A DNA stretch of 64,000 nt from Variovorax sp. PAMC26660 (GCF_014302995.1 NZ_CP060295.1:1054001-1118000), one strand, 5' to 3'. Positions 20,832 through 33,744 are shown, counted from the first letter of the stretch. A program made the numbers and translations. The notes: generated from the sequence alone by a model not told the origin.

Positions 20832-22325
20832 ATGCTGTTCAACTCGTATCCCTTTATTTTTGTCTACTTCCCGCTGGTCCTGATCGGGTTCTTTCTGATC
20901 GGCAAGCGCAATACGCGGGCCGCAGCCGGATTCCTTGCGCTGGCTTCGCTCTTCTTCTATGGCTGGTGGAGCGTCAAGGCGCTCCCCCTGCTGCTGGGCT
21001 CCATCTGCGTCAACTACTGGTTCGGGTTGCGGCTGTCGCCAGCGCCCGGCCGTGACGATCGAAAACGAAAAACCCTGCTGGTGATCGCGCTGGCAGTCAA
21101 TCTCGGCGTGCTGGCGATCTTCAAGTACGCCAACTTCTTCGTCGGGAACGTGAACGACGGCCTTGTAGCGGCCGGGCTCTCGCCGATCCCGATGCTGCAC
21201 ATCGTGCTGCCGATTGGCATCTCGTTCTATACCTTCACCCAGATCGCCTTTCTGGTCGACTGCTGGCAAGGCAAGGTGCATGAACGCAGCTTCATCCACT
21301 ACGTCCTGTTCGTGACCTACTTCCCGCACCTGATCGCGGGCCCCGTGCTGCACCACGCGCAAATGATGCCGCAGTTCGCCAACCCGGCGACCTACCGAGT
21401 CAACCCGGACAAATTGGCGCTGGGCCTGGCAATCTTCACCTTTGGTCTCGCCAAGAAGCTGTTGATCGCAGACCCGATGGGGCAGTACGCCGACCTGATG
21501 TTCAACGGCGTGCACCAGGGACTGACGCCCACGCTCTACACCGCGTGGTTCGGTGCGCTGGCCTACACACTGCAGATCTATTTCGACTTCTCGGGCTACT
21601 CGGACATGGCCGTCGGCCTCTCCCTGTGCCTGGGCGTGCAGTTGCCCCTGAATTTCCGCTCTCCCTACAAGTCCACGAGCATCATCGAGTTCTGGCGCCG
21701 CTGGCACATCTCGCTGTCGACCTTCCTGCGTGATTACCTCTACGTGCCGCTGGGCGGCAATCGCAAGGGCCCGGCGCGGCGCTACCTGAACCTGTTCCTC
21801 ACGATGCTGCTCGGTGGCCTCTGGCACGGCGCCGCATGGACTTTCGTGATCTGGGGCGCGCTGCACGGCATGTTCCTGATGATCAACCACCTGTGGAACT
21901 CCAAAGTCAGGCGCCATGCCACGCCCGGCCGCCTGGCACGCTTCCTGGGCTGGCTGCTCACCTTCCTCTGCGTCATCATTGCCTGGATCGTCTTCCGTGC
22001 CGAAAGCATGCAGGCCGCCATCGCGATCTACAAGGGCATGCTGGGCATGCACGGCGCGCCGGTCTCGGTGTTCCATGAAATGGGTGCCATCCCTTTCCGC
22101 AAACCCAAGTTCTTCCAGACCATGCTGGTCGCGCTGATCATCTGCCTGGCCTTCCCGCCCACGATCACACTCGAACGCTGGGTGCCGCGCGTGCAAATGC
22201 TCGCTGGTCGCGCTCGCCTGGCCTGGCTCTCGACCGCCCTGATGGCGCTCTTCACGGTGGTCTTGCTGGGTTTCTGCATCTCGCGACTCGGCAGCTACAG
22301 CCCGTTCCTCTATTTCCAGTTCTGA
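20832..22325 (+). CDS. MBOAT-family membrane O-acyltransferase (AlgI-like)
   Basis: This is a 497-residue polytopic inner-membrane protein of the membrane-bound O-acyltransferase family, which moves acyl (usually acetyl) groups from the cytoplasm to a periplasmic glycan. Diagnostic stretches are FRSPYKSTSIIEFWRRWHIS, the LRDYLYVPLGGNRKG loop, and the catalytic-His region GGLWHGAAWTFVIWG. Hydrophobic segments span nearly the whole length. The next gene (one base gap) encodes an SGNH protein like AlgX/AlgJ, so the two probably form a working pair that acetylates an exported polysaccharide. No glycosyltransferases are nearby, so the substrate is unknown. Confidence 0.9.
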   Translation: MLFNSYPFIFVYFPLVLIGFFLIGKRNTRAAAGFLALASLFFYGWWSVKALPLLLGSICVNYWFGLRLSPAPGRDDRKRKTLLVIALAVNLGVLAIFKYANFFVGNVNDGLVAAGLSPIPMLHIVLPIGISFYTFTQIAFLVDCWQGKVHERSFIHYVLFVTYFPHLIAGPVLHHAQMMPQFANPATYRVNPDKLALGLAIFTFGLAKKLLIADPMGQYADLMFNGVHQGLTPTLYTAWFGALAYTLQIYFDFSGYSDMAVGLSLCLGVQLPLNFRSPYKSTSIIEFWRRWHISLSTFLRDYLYVPLGGNRKGPARRYLNLFLTMLLGGLWHGAAWTFVIWGALHGMFLMINHLWNSKVRRHATPGRLARFLGWLLTFLCVIIAWIVFRAESMQAAIAIYKGMLGMHGAPVSVFHEMGAIPFRKPKFFQTMLVALIICLAFPPTITLERWVPRVQMLAGRARLAWLSTALMALFTVVLLGFCISRLGSYSPFLYFQF

Positions 22326-22326
22326 G

Positions 22327-23349
22327 ATGGCCCGTATCACGACGCCAGCCAAAGTCTGGCTGCTGACCTTTTTCGTGGGCTTCGCGGTCATTTCCGCGAT
22401 GCTCTCCGTCACCCTGGCAACGCCCATTCCCTACGGCGACCTGTCGCGCATCGGGCGCCTGTCCGATCACCAGTTCGGCTGGCTCGCGCCACCGCCCAAG
22501 GTCGACCCCGAACTGCTGCGCGGCACGCCCATCGACCAGGCCGACATCGTCGTGATCGGCGACAGCTTCTCCATGACCTACCGGTGGCAGTCCGCGCTGG
22601 TCAAGGCCGGCTACCGCGTCTCGACCACCTACTGGCTCCAATTCGGCGAGGCCCTGTGCGGCGACATGGACGACTGGCTGGCCAAAGCCGGTTTCCGCGG
22701 CAAACTGGTCATCGTCGAAAGCGTCGAGCGGCTTCTCAACGAGCGGCTGCGCTCCAGCGCCCAGTGCCCGACCATGACGAGACCCTATGAAGCGAAGCTC
22801 GTGCCGTTCTCGTCGCCGCTCGAAGACCTGCCAGCCTTTGCCCTCAACTGGAACGCGCAGCTGACCTCGGGCCTGACCACCTACCGGAACACCCAGCGCG
22901 CCATCAAGACACCGGGCGACACCGTCTTCAACACCGAGACCATGGCGCGCCCGGTGCAGGATGGCTGCAAGTTCTTCAGCAACCGCCTGTGCGACAAGGC
23001 CCTGTTCCTGTCGGAAGACATCCGCAACGGCGAGCTCACCCCGGCGAATGTGGAGGCCATGAAGACCTTCACCGCGGCCCGCCGCACACCGCTGCTGTGG
23101 ATGGTGATTCCCAACAAGACCACGGTCTACGTCGATCACGACCACTCGAAAGACTTCGTCACTGCGCTCCGGGGCTCCAACCTCGGCCCGGACCTGTTCG
23201 GCTGGGCCCAGACGCGGCATGCGCTGACTCGCGACTTCTTTTTTCCGAACGATACTCACCTCTCGATGCACGGACAGCTCGAACTGGGTGAGTTGATGCT
23301 GAACGAAGTCCGCAAGAAACTGCCCGAACCGCCCTCGCGTCACCCGTGA
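22327..23349 (+). CDS. SGNH-hydrolase-like protein, AlgX/AlgJ type
   Basis: This is a 340-residue protein with an N-terminal hydrophobic anchor (VWLLTFFVGFAVISAMLS) and a periplasmic domain. The SGNH block I reads DIVVIGDSFSMTY (Ser nucleophile), and block V is FPNDTHLSMHG near the C-terminus, giving the Asp/His pair. This matches the AlgX/AlgJ/DltD-like acetyltransferases that take acyl groups from an MBOAT partner. The start follows the MBOAT stop by one base. A periplasmic acetyl transfer or esterase role is inferred; the carbohydrate is not known. Confidence 0.82.
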   Translation: MARITTPAKVWLLTFFVGFAVISAMLSVTLATPIPYGDLSRIGRLSDHQFGWLAPPPKVDPELLRGTPIDQADIVVIGDSFSMTYRWQSALVKAGYRVSTTYWLQFGEALCGDMDDWLAKAGFRGKLVIVESVERLLNERLRSSAQCPTMTRPYEAKLVPFSSPLEDLPAFALNWNAQLTSGLTTYRNTQRAIKTPGDTVFNTETMARPVQDGCKFFSNRLCDKALFLSEDIRNGELTPANVEAMKTFTAARRTPLLWMVIPNKTTVYVDHDHSKDFVTALRGSNLGPDLFGWAQTRHALTRDFFFPNDTHLSMHGQLELGELMLNEVRKKLPEPPSRHP

Positions 23350-23380
23350 GCTCATTCGATTCGACGACAGGAACCCGCCC

Positions 23381-24136
23381 GTGATCCTCTACGAATACCC
23401 CTTCAACGAGCGCATCCGGACCTACTTGAGGCTGGAGCACCTGTTTCGCCGGCTGGGCGAACTGGTGCCCTCGGAATCGCCGCTCTCCCACCACTACGCC
23501 CTGATCACGATCTTCGAGATCATGGATGTCGCCGCGCGCGCCGACCTCAAGGCCGACGTCTTGCGCGATCTCGACAAGCACAAGAACGTCTTCAACAGCT
23601 ACCGGGGCAATCCGGCGATTGCCGAAGCCGTGCTCGACCAGGTGGTCGGCCAGCTCGAGCGCAACTTCACCGCGCTCAACGGCGTGACGGGCAAGGCCGG
23701 CCAGGCCCTGACAGAAAACGAGTGGCTCATGAGCATCCGCAGCCGCGCCGGCATTCCGGGCGGCACCTGCGAGTTCGACCTGCCCGCCTATTACGCCTGG
23801 CAACACCGCGCCGCGCCCAGCCGCCGTGCGGACCTCGAGCGCTGGTCCAACACGCTGTCGCCACTGGCCTCGTCAATCTACCTGCTGCTGAAATTGCTGC
23901 GCGACGCCGACGTGCCCTACAAGGTGATCGCCAGCCACGGCCAGTTCCAGCAGAACCTGCCGCAGGGCCGCAGCTTCCAGTTGCTGCGCCTGCGCATCGA
24001 CCCCAAGCTCGGACTGGTGCCTGAAATCAGCGGCAACCGCCTCATGGTGTCGGTGCGGCTGATGCGACATGAAGCCGACGACCGGCTGCACCAGAGCACG
24101 GACGACGCCCCCTTCGAACTGACACTCTGCGCATGA
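23381..24136 (+). CDS. zapD: cell division protein ZapD
   Basis: ZapD (formerly DUF1342) bundles FtsZ protofilaments at the division site in the cytoplasm. The 251-residue protein starts [19 protein letters not shown], the family hallmark, and keeps the signature [15 protein letters not shown] as well as [19 protein letters not shown] at the C-terminal beta domain. It is normally next to coaE and yacG. The stop overlaps the yacG start by four bases. The upstream SGNH gene ends 31 bases before the ATG. Confidence 0.95.
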   Translation: MILYEYPFNERIRTYLRLEHLFRRLGELVPSESPLSHHYALITIFEIMDVAARADLKADVLRDLDKHKNVFNSYRGNPAIAEAVLDQVVGQLERNFTALNGVTGKAGQALTENEWLMSIRSRAGIPGGTCEFDLPAYYAWQHRAAPSRRADLERWSNTLSPLASSIYLLLKLLRDADVPYKVIASHGQFQQNLPQGRSFQLLRLRIDPKLGLVPEISGNRLMVSVRLMRHEADDRLHQSTDDAPFELTLCA

Positions 24137-24342
24137 GCGACGTGAACAAAACCGACGAGCGGATCGTTCGTTGCCCCGCGTGCGGCGGCGACAGCATCTA
24201 CGCGCCCAGCAACCCCTACCGGCCCTTCTGCAGCGCGCGTTGCAAGGGCATCGACCTTGGCGCCTGGGCGAACGAAGAGTTCCGGATGCCGGCCGAGGCG
24301 CCGACCGACGACGAGCTGTTCGGCGACCCCAAGATCCAGTGA
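24133..24342 (+). CDS. yacG: DNA gyrase inhibitor / zinc-binding protein YacG
   Basis: YacG is a small zinc protein that binds GyrB and blocks DNA binding by gyrase. The 69-residue protein carries the four zinc ligands Cys14, Cys17, Cys33 and Cys37 in RCPACGGDS and [13 protein letters not shown], then the typical [12 protein letters not shown] segment. The ATG overlaps the zapD stop (ATGA), the usual coupling. It ends next to a strong hairpin shared with the converging acyltransferase gene. Confidence 0.95.
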   Translation: MSDVNKTDERIVRCPACGGDSIYAPSNPYRPFCSARCKGIDLGAWANEEFRMPAEAPTDDELFGDPKIQ

Positions 24343-24348
24343 CGGGGG

Positions 24349-24380
24349 CCGGTCTGGCAACCCTAGCGGTTGCCGACCGG
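24349..24380. terminator. hairpin between yacG and the acyltransferase gene
   Basis: CCGGTC-T-GGCAACC pairs with GGTTGCC-GACCGG around CTAGC, thirteen pairs with one bulged base. It spans the stop codon of the converging acyltransferase gene. No T-tract follows on either side, so it may act as a transcription barrier or RNA-stabilising end rather than a classical terminator. Confidence 0.45.
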
Positions 24381-26333
24381 AGATGGGCCGCCGTGGCCGT
24401 CCCCAAGGAACAGCCGGTCCACATAACTTGCGTTCTGCCGCGTGTAATACGGCCGCAGATGCTCCTTGTCCTTGTAGATCGGGTTGCCATCGGGCATGGC
24501 GCGCAGGCATTGGCCCGCCTTGCACAGCTGTGCGATCACATCGACGGCCTCCGCACCACTGGCCTCGGCAATGCGCCGCAGCCGCTCGTTGAGCTGTGCT
24601 TCTGCAGGTGGCAGTGGCGCAGTCGGCGTGCTCCGTGTGGCTGTCATCGTGCCCAGGCGGCTGCCCTCGATCAATCGCAGCGGCTCGAAGGCCGGGCCGC
24701 TCGGGTTGTCCAGCAGCAGGTACACCTTCTTCTTGCGATTCACCAGATCCGTCAGCAGCACCTGAAGCGCATCGAGCGAGCGCCCGATGCCAGGGCCACC
24801 GTTGTTCACCGGATAGGCCGAAACGCCGTCCCGAAACTCGAAGTCCAGCGGGAAATTCCCGGTGAAGTAGCAGTTCCAGCAGGCCCCGACCACGACCGTG
24901 TCGATTCGCGGGTCGCGCGCCAGCTCCAGCATCCTGTCGCGCTGTCTTGCGCAGTCGGGATTGCCTTCGGCAATCAGCCCGGGAATGGGCGGACAGGCGC
25001 CGTAGGTCGAGAAGTAGGCCGTCGCCATCCGTTCGGGCGAAGTGCGCGCCAGTTCCGCTGCACGCGGTCCATATTGCTGTATGTGGCTGTCGCCGATCAG
25101 CGCCACCTTGCCGCTCCCATTGCCCACGCGATTCACGAAGCGCGAGCCCAGCTTCTCCCGTGGCACGTCGTCGTAGTAGCCGCCGTCCACCGTGGCATCG
25201 GACACCATGCGGAGCATCTCGCCACCGTTGCGCGGCGACATGCCGCCAAAGGCGAGCAGGCCGACCAGCACGATGAGGACACCGCCGCCCAGCAACGCGC
25301 GCAGCATGCCGACGCCCGCCTTGGCTCGTGTGTAGCGTTCGACAAAACGGTAGGTGACCCAAGCCAGCACCACGCTCGCAACCACCGCGGCCGCGCGCAC
25401 AGTCGCCGAAGGCGTGCCCTGTTCGACGATGCGCGCATACACCAGCAGCGGCCAGTGCCACAGGTACAGCGGATAGCTGATGAGCCCGATCCACACCATC
25501 ACCCGGTTCGACAACACGTAGCGGTTGAACAGCCCATTCGGCCCCGCCGCGATGCAGCTCACCGCGCCCAGCGTTGGCAGCAACGCCCACCAGCCCGGAA
25601 ACGCCTTGTACGCGCGGATCGACACCAGCCCGTACACGATCAGCCCCACGCCCAGCACCGACTGCGCATGGCTGCGCCAAGCCGAGGGCTGCACCGGCTT
25701 CAGCCGCATGCAGGCCAGGATGCCGCCCACCATCAGCTCCCAGAAACGCGAGCCCGGCGAATAGAAGGCGGCTTCGCGGTACGGATGCACCATGAGCACG
25801 TTCGCAACGAACGACACCGCCGCCAGCAGCCAGAGCATCCGCACGATGGGCCAACGCATGCGCCATGCAAATCCGAGCAGCAGCGGCCAGAAAATATAGA
25901 ACTGTTCCTCGATGCCCAGTGACCAGAGGTGCAGCAGCGGCTTGGTCTCGGCAATCGTGTCGAAGTAGCCGGACTCGCCCCAGAAGATGAAGTTGGCCAC
26001 GAAGGCCATGCCGCCCGCAGCCTGCTTGCCAAGTTCGGAAAACTCCCTGGGCAGCAGCACATACCAGCCCAGCGCCAGCGCGCTCGCCAGTACCAGCGTC
26101 AGCGCCGGAAAGATCCGCCGGATGCGCCGTGCATAGAAGTCGCGGTAGCTGAAATCGCCCGCCGCGTGGCTCTGCATGATGATCGTCGTGATCAGAAAGC
26201 CCGAGATCACGAAGAAGATGTCGACCCCGATGAAGCCACCGGGCAATGCATCGGGAAAGGCGTGATACGCCAGGACCGACGCCACGGCCACGGCGCGCAG
26301 GCCATCGATGTCGGGACGGTACTTGGGATGCAT
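24363..26333 (-). CDS. OafA-type acyltransferase with C-terminal SGNH domain (copy 1)
   Basis: This is a 656-residue, two-part O-acyltransferase. Residues about 1-360 form the acyltransferase-3 membrane domain (MHPKYRPDIDGLRAVAV with the catalytic His, GGFIGVDIFFVISGFL, and a string of about ten helices). The C-terminal part is periplasmic SGNH, with KVALIGDSHIQQYG as block I and DKEHLRPYYTR as the Asp-x-x-His block. Such proteins O-acetylate lipopolysaccharide O-antigen or other surface glycans. It lies 30 bases downstream of a close paralogue on the same strand and shares nearly all motifs with it. Confidence 0.9.
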   Translation of the reverse strand: MHPKYRPDIDGLRAVAVASVLAYHAFPDALPGGFIGVDIFFVISGFLITTIIMQSHAAGDFSYRDFYARRIRRIFPALTLVLASALALGWYVLLPREFSELGKQAAGGMAFVANFIFWGESGYFDTIAETKPLLHLWSLGIEEQFYIFWPLLLGFAWRMRWPIVRMLWLLAAVSFVANVLMVHPYREAAFYSPGSRFWELMVGGILACMRLKPVQPSAWRSHAQSVLGVGLIVYGLVSIRAYKAFPGWWALLPTLGAVSCIAAGPNGLFNRYVLSNRVMVWIGLISYPLYLWHWPLLVYARIVEQGTPSATVRAAAVVASVVLAWVTYRFVERYTRAKAGVGMLRALLGGGVLIVLVGLLAFGGMSPRNGGEMLRMVSDATVDGGYYDDVPREKLGSRFVNRVGNGSGKVALIGDSHIQQYGPRAAELARTSPERMATAYFSTYGACPPIPGLIAEGNPDCARQRDRMLELARDPRIDTVVVGACWNCYFTGNFPLDFEFRDGVSAYPVNNGGPGIGRSLDALQVLLTDLVNRKKKVYLLLDNPSGPAFEPLRLIEGSRLGTMTATRSTPTAPLPPAEAQLNERLRRIAEASGAEAVDVIAQLCKAGQCLRAMPDGNPIYKDKEHLRPYYTRQNASYVDRLFLGDGHGGPSPVGNR

Positions 26334-26363
26334 CGGTGCGTTGTTCAGGCCTGCGGCAACCGC

Positions 26364-28325
26364 TTATCGCGGCGTGGCTTCCTTGTCGGTGCCGAGGAAG
26401 ATCGGGTCGAGGTAGTTCGCGAAGTGCCGGGTGTAGGCCGCTCGCAGATGCTGGTCGTCCGCGTAGACCGGGGTATTGTCCGGCATGGCCCTCAGGCACT
26501 GGCCGTTCTGGCACAGGTGGGAGCTTGCATCGATGATCTCCACGCCACTCGATGCCGCGATGCGCCGAAGCTGCGCGTCCAGGCTGGCCTGGTCAGGCGG
26601 CATCTTGCCGGTTCGCACGTCGGTCACGGTCGGCTTGCCCAACCGACTTCCCTCGATCAGGCTCTTGGGCGCGAACTGCGGGCCTGTCGGGTTGTCCAGC
26701 AACAGGTAGACCTTCTTGCCGCTCCCCGCCAGGCCCTTCAAGACAGTCTCGAGCGAATCCAGTGACCGCGAGATGCCAGGGCCGCCGTTGTTCAGCGGAT
26801 AAGCGGCGCCATCGGCTCGGAACTCGTAGGTCACCGGCAGGTTGCCGGTGAAGTAACAGTTCCAGCATCCACCGATCACGACCGCATCGAACTTCGGATC
26901 GAGGGCCAGTTGAAGAACCTTCTCACGCCCTTCGCCGCAATCGGGGATGCCTTGGGCGAACACACCGGGAATGGGCGGGCAGGCGAAAAAGGTCGCGAAG
27001 TCGGCCGTTGCCATCCGGTCGGGCGAAGACCTGGCCAGTTCCGCGGCGCGCGGCGCGTACTGCATGACGTGGCTGTCGCCGATCAGCAGCACCTTGCGCG
27101 CGCCGTCGCCGAAGCGCCGGACCGGAAACCCGTCCAGGTCGCCCAACCGTAGGCCGTCGTAGTAGCCACGGTCCGATTCGGCATCGACCACCTTCTGGAG
27201 CAGCTCGCTGTTGTTGCGCGCAGGCGCGCCGGCCAGGACGACCAGGCCGGCCATGATGACCACGACGCCGCTTTGCCAGAGCACACGCAGCGTGCCCGCA
27301 CCCGAGCGTTCACGCACGAAGCGCTCCACATACCGATAGGTCAACCACGCCAACGCGACGCTTGCCACCACCATCGCTGCACGCACGCCCAGCGGCGGCT
27401 CTGCGCCTTCGACGATGCGCGCGAACGCCAGCAGCGGCCAGTGCCAGAGATAAAGCGGGTAGCTGATGAGCCCCAGCCACACCATCGCGCGGTTCGACAG
27501 GATGTACTTGTTCAACACCCCCGCCGGCCCGGCTGCGATGCAGCTTGCCGCCCCGAACACGGGCAGCAATGCCCACCAGCCCGGGAATGCCTTGTCGCTG
27601 CGGATCGCCACAAGGCCCAGCGCGATCAACCCCACACCCAGCACCGACTGCACATGGCTGCGCCACGGCTTCGATGCCGTCGTCGCGGGCGCCAGCCGCA
27701 TGCCTGCCAGGATCGCGCCCGCCATCAGCTCCCAGAAGCGCGAAACCGGCGAATAGAAGGCCGCCGTGCGAAACGGATGGATCGTCAGCACATTGACCAG
27801 AAAGGAAACCGCCGCCAGCGCCCAGAGCACTCGCACGATCGGCCAGCGCCGGCGCCAGGCAATGCCCAGCAGCAGCGGCCAGAAAATGTAGAACTGCTCC
27901 TCGATGCCCAACGACCACAGGTGCAGCAGCGGCTTGGCCTCGGAGGCTGTGTCGAAATAGCCCGCTTCACCCCAGAAAACGAAATTGGCCACGAAGGACG
28001 CACCACCCACCACCTGCTTGCCCAGCTCGGCAAACTCGCGGCTCAGCAACACATACCAGCCGAAAGCCAGCGTGGCGGCCAGCACGAGCATCAGCGCCGG
28101 GAAGATCCGCCGGATGCGCCGCGCATAGAAATCGCGGTAACTGAAATCGCCCGCCGCATGGCTCTGCAGGATGATCGTCGTGATCAGGAACCCCGAGATC
28201 ACGAAGAAGATGTCGACGCCGATGAAGCCGCCGGGGACCAGCGTCGGGAAGGCATGGAAGATCACCACCGACGCCACGGCGACCGCACGCAGGCCGTCGA
28301 TGTCAGCGCGGTACTTGGGATGCAT
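26364..28325 (-). CDS. OafA-type acyltransferase with C-terminal SGNH domain (copy 2)
   Basis: This 653-residue paralogue of the neighbouring gene has the same layout. The acyltransferase-3 domain begins MHPKYRADIDGLRAVAV, includes GGFIGVDIFFVISGFL and the RDFYARRIRRIFPALML arm, and is followed by an SGNH domain with KVLLIGDSHVMQYAP and DDQHLRAAYTRHFA. The two proteins are collinear and mostly identical in the membrane half, with more divergence in the SGNH half, which suggests tandem duplication followed by a change of substrate. The gene is at the end of the same-strand string secA-argJ-ATPase-mutT, 42 bases after mutT. Confidence 0.9.
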   Translation of the reverse strand: MHPKYRADIDGLRAVAVASVVIFHAFPTLVPGGFIGVDIFFVISGFLITTIILQSHAAGDFSYRDFYARRIRRIFPALMLVLAATLAFGWYVLLSREFAELGKQVVGGASFVANFVFWGEAGYFDTASEAKPLLHLWSLGIEEQFYIFWPLLLGIAWRRRWPIVRVLWALAAVSFLVNVLTIHPFRTAAFYSPVSRFWELMAGAILAGMRLAPATTASKPWRSHVQSVLGVGLIALGLVAIRSDKAFPGWWALLPVFGAASCIAAGPAGVLNKYILSNRAMVWLGLISYPLYLWHWPLLAFARIVEGAEPPLGVRAAMVVASVALAWLTYRYVERFVRERSGAGTLRVLWQSGVVVIMAGLVVLAGAPARNNSELLQKVVDAESDRGYYDGLRLGDLDGFPVRRFGDGARKVLLIGDSHVMQYAPRAAELARSSPDRMATADFATFFACPPIPGVFAQGIPDCGEGREKVLQLALDPKFDAVVIGGCWNCYFTGNLPVTYEFRADGAAYPLNNGGPGISRSLDSLETVLKGLAGSGKKVYLLLDNPTGPQFAPKSLIEGSRLGKPTVTDVRTGKMPPDQASLDAQLRRIAASSGVEIIDASSHLCQNGQCLRAMPDNTPVYADDQHLRAAYTRHFANYLDPIFLGTDKEATPR

Positions 28326-28367
28326 GTATCTGGGTTCTGCTGGCCTGCGGCTTCCTACCGCGGGCCG

Positions 28368-28829
28368 CTACGCGAGGGTCGAAACGGCCTGTGCCGCGGA
28401 CGCGGGCAGGCCGCGCTCCTGCACCAGCCACTCCAGCACCGGCAAGGCACCGGGCAGCACCGGCGCCACGTCGAGCGGCAGTTGCTGCCACGCCATCGCC
28501 TGCCCCTCACGCATCTCGAACTCGCCGGTCCAGGCCGTCACCTTGCACCAGTGCAGACGCACCAGCGCATGCGGATAGTCGTGCTCCGTGACCTTCCAGA
28601 CCTCGGCATCCTCGATCGTGATGCCAAGCTCTTCCTGCAGCTCGCGCCGCAAGGCCTGCTCGATCGTCTCGCCCGCTTCGATCTTGCCGCCGGGAAACTC
28701 CCAGTAGCCCGCATAAGCCTTGCCTTCGGGCCGGGTCGACAGCAGCAGCGCGTCGTCGGCCAGGCGGATCAACACGCCAACAGCAACCTCGGTGTGCTTG
28801 CGGCCCTGTGGTTCTTGCGACTCGCTCAC
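28368..28829 (-). CDS. mutT: 8-oxo-dGTP diphosphatase (MutT-type Nudix)
   Basis: MutT hydrolyses oxidised dGTP and prevents A:T to C:G transversions. The 153-residue protein has a complete Nudix box (GGKIEAGETIEQALR then RELQEELG, about residues 44-66) and the preceding RPEGKAYAGYWEFPGG that fits the 8-oxoguanine-binding MutT subgroup. The chosen GTG start overlaps the stop of the upstream ATPase gene by four bases; a longer frame adds an unrelated Arg-rich stretch. Its place after the DUF815 ATPase and argJ is the common arrangement. Confidence 0.9.
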   Translation of the reverse strand: MSESQEPQGRKHTEVAVGVLIRLADDALLLSTRPEGKAYAGYWEFPGGKIEAGETIEQALRRELQEELGITIEDAEVWKVTEHDYPHALVRLHWCKVTAWTGEFEMREGQAMAWQQLPLDVAPVLPGALPVLEWLVQERGLPASAAQAVSTLA

Positions 28830-29701
28830 GCGGCGGCCCGTCCTGCGTAGTCGCGTGCGAACTGGTACGCCACGCGGCCGCTGCGCGAACCGCGCTCCAG
28901 CGCCCAGACCAGCGCCTCGGCCCGCGCCGCTGCGATGGCGGCCGCGTCGACGCCGAACGACGACAGCCACTGCCCCACGATCGTCAGGTATTCGTTCTGG
29001 CTGAAGGGATAGAAGCTCACCCAGAGGCCGAAGCGCTCCGACAGTGAAATCTTTTCCTCGATCACCTCACCCGGATGCACTTCACCATCGTCGGTGTGCG
29101 TGTACGTGAGGTTTTCCTTCATGTACTCGGGCAGCAGGTGGCGCCGGTTGCTGGTCGCGTAAATCAGCACATTGGGTGTCGATGCGGCGATCGATCCGTC
29201 GAGGATCGACTTGAGCGCCTTGTAGCCCGGCTCGCCCTCGTCGAAGCTCAGGTCGTCGCTGAAGACGATGAACTTCTCGGGACGCTGCGAGACCACCTCG
29301 ACGATGTCCGGCAGGTCGACCAGCTCGGCCTTGTCGACTTCGATCAGGCGCAGCCCCTGCGGCGCGTAGGCCTGCAGGCAGGCGCGAATCAGCGACGACT
29401 TGCCCGTGCCACGCGCGCCGGTCAGCAGCACGTTGTTGGCCGGCTTGCCTTCGACGAACTGGCGCGTGTTGCGCTCGATCTTTTCCTTCTGAACGTCGAT
29501 TTCCTTCAGCGAATCGAGCGCCATCGTGGCCACGTGGCGCACGGGCTCCAGCACGCCATGACCGGAGTTGCGGCGGCGGTAGCGCCAGGCAATCGACGCA
29601 TTCCAGTCGGTCGGCGCCGACAGCGGCTGCGGCAGGATCGATTCGATGCGGGTGATGAGCTGTTCGGCGCGCTCGATCAGCTTCTGGAACTGCTCGTTCA
29701 T
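28826..29701 (-). CDS. ATP-binding protein, DUF815 family (AAA)
   Basis: This is a 291-residue P-loop ATPase. Walker A is [16 protein letters not shown] near residues 94-101, and the Walker B-like segment is [16 protein letters not shown]. The N-terminal part ([15 protein letters not shown]) is helical. The family is common in proteobacteria between argJ and mutT, but its function is not established; similarity to AAA proteins suggests a remodelling or regulatory role. Both ends overlap neighbours by four bases (argJ upstream, mutT downstream), so translation is coupled throughout. Confidence 0.88.
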   Translation of the reverse strand: MNEQFQKLIERAEQLITRIESILPQPLSAPTDWNASIAWRYRRRNSGHGVLEPVRHVATMALDSLKEIDVQKEKIERNTRQFVEGKPANNVLLTGARGTGKSSLIRACLQAYAPQGLRLIEVDKAELVDLPDIVEVVSQRPEKFIVFSDDLSFDEGEPGYKALKSILDGSIAASTPNVLIYATSNRRHLLPEYMKENLTYTHTDDGEVHPGEVIEEKISLSERFGLWVSFYPFSQNEYLTIVGQWLSSFGVDAAAIAAARAEALVWALERGSRSGRVAYQFARDYAGRAAA

Positions 29702-30927
29702 GACCGGTAATCGGCGTTGATCGTGACGTAGTCGTGGCTCAGGTCGCAGGTCCACACCGTTTCGCTGGCCTTGCCACGGCCCAGGCCGATGCGCACGGTG
29801 ATCTCGCTCTGCTTCATCACGCGCTGGCCGTCTTCCTCGCGGTACGACGGGTTGCGTCCGCCCTTGACGGCCACATGCACGTCGTCCAGGAACAGGTCGA
29901 TGGCGGTCTGATCAAGGTCGTCGATGCCCGCATAGCCGACGGCGGCCAGGATGCGGCCCAGGTTCGGGTCGCTGGCGAAGAACGCGGTCTTGACCAGCGG
30001 CGAATGCGCCACCGCGTAAGCCACCTGCTTGCACTCGGCAGCGTCACGGCCGCCTTCGACCTGGATGGTGATGAACTTGGTCGCGCCTTCGCCGTCGCGC
30101 ACGATGGCCTGCGCCAGTTGGCGGGCCACGTTCTGCATGGCTGCCACGAGCGCCTGGCCGTCGGCCGAATCGAGCGAGGTGATGGTGGCGTGCGCCGCCT
30201 TCTGCGTTGCGATGACCACGAACGAATCGTTGGTCGAGGTATCGCCGTCGATGGTCACGCGGTTGAACGAGGCATCGGCCAAGAGCTTGGCCAGCGGCTG
30301 GATCAGCGACGGATCGATCTTCGCGTCGGTCGCCATGAAGCCGAGCATGGTCGCCATGTTCGGACGGATCATGCCGGCGCCCTTGCTGATGCCGGTGATG
30401 GTGACGGTCGCGCCGCCGACCTGCGCCCGCTGGCTGAAGGCCTTCGGGATTGTGTCGGTGGTCATGATGCCTTCGGCGGCACGGGCCCAGTGATCGGCCG
30501 AGGCGTCGGCCAGCGCGGCAGGCAGGCCGGCTTCGATGCGGTCCACGGGCAGCGGCTCCATGATCACGCCGGTCGAGAACGGCAGGATCTGCTCGGGCGC
30601 AATTTCCAGGTGGCGCGCGAGCGCGATGCAGGTGGAGCGCGTGCGCATCAGCCCGTCTTCGCCCGTGCCGGCATTCGCATTGCCGGTGTTGATGACCATC
30701 GCGCGGATGCCGAAGTTGGCAGCCAGATGGTCGCGGCACACCTGCACCGGCGCCGCGCAGAAACGGTTCTGCGTGAACACGCCGCCGACTGCCGCGCCTT
30801 CGTCGATCAGCACGACCGTCAGGTCCTTGCGGTTGGCCTTGCGCACACCCGCTTCGGCCACGCCGATGCGGACGCCGGGCACCGCGAACAAGGCGGCGGG
30901 ATCGGGGGCGGACAGGTTCACGGGCAT
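29698..30927 (-). CDS. argJ: bifunctional ornithine acetyltransferase / N-acetylglutamate synthase
   Basis: ArgJ transfers the acetyl group from N-acetylornithine to glutamate, recycling it in arginine synthesis; some members also use acetyl-CoA. The 409-residue proenzyme self-cleaves before a conserved threonine in [14 protein letters not shown] (Thr near residue 191), which becomes the N-terminus of the beta chain. Other family motifs are [26 protein letters not shown], and the C-terminal [14 protein letters not shown]. It lies 30 bases downstream of secA on the same strand and overlaps the DUF815 ATPase. Confidence 0.96.
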   Translation of the reverse strand: MPVNLSAPDPAALFAVPGVRIGVAEAGVRKANRKDLTVVLIDEGAAVGGVFTQNRFCAAPVQVCRDHLAANFGIRAMVINTGNANAGTGEDGLMRTRSTCIALARHLEIAPEQILPFSTGVIMEPLPVDRIEAGLPAALADASADHWARAAEGIMTTDTIPKAFSQRAQVGGATVTITGISKGAGMIRPNMATMLGFMATDAKIDPSLIQPLAKLLADASFNRVTIDGDTSTNDSFVVIATQKAAHATITSLDSADGQALVAAMQNVARQLAQAIVRDGEGATKFITIQVEGGRDAAECKQVAYAVAHSPLVKTAFFASDPNLGRILAAVGYAGIDDLDQTAIDLFLDDVHVAVKGGRNPSYREEDGQRVMKQSEITVRIGLGRGKASETVWTCDLSHDYVTINADYRS

Positions 30928-30957
30928 GGAATTTCTCTCAATGAAAGGTTCTGGACG

Positions 30958-33744
<2,787 letters not shown>

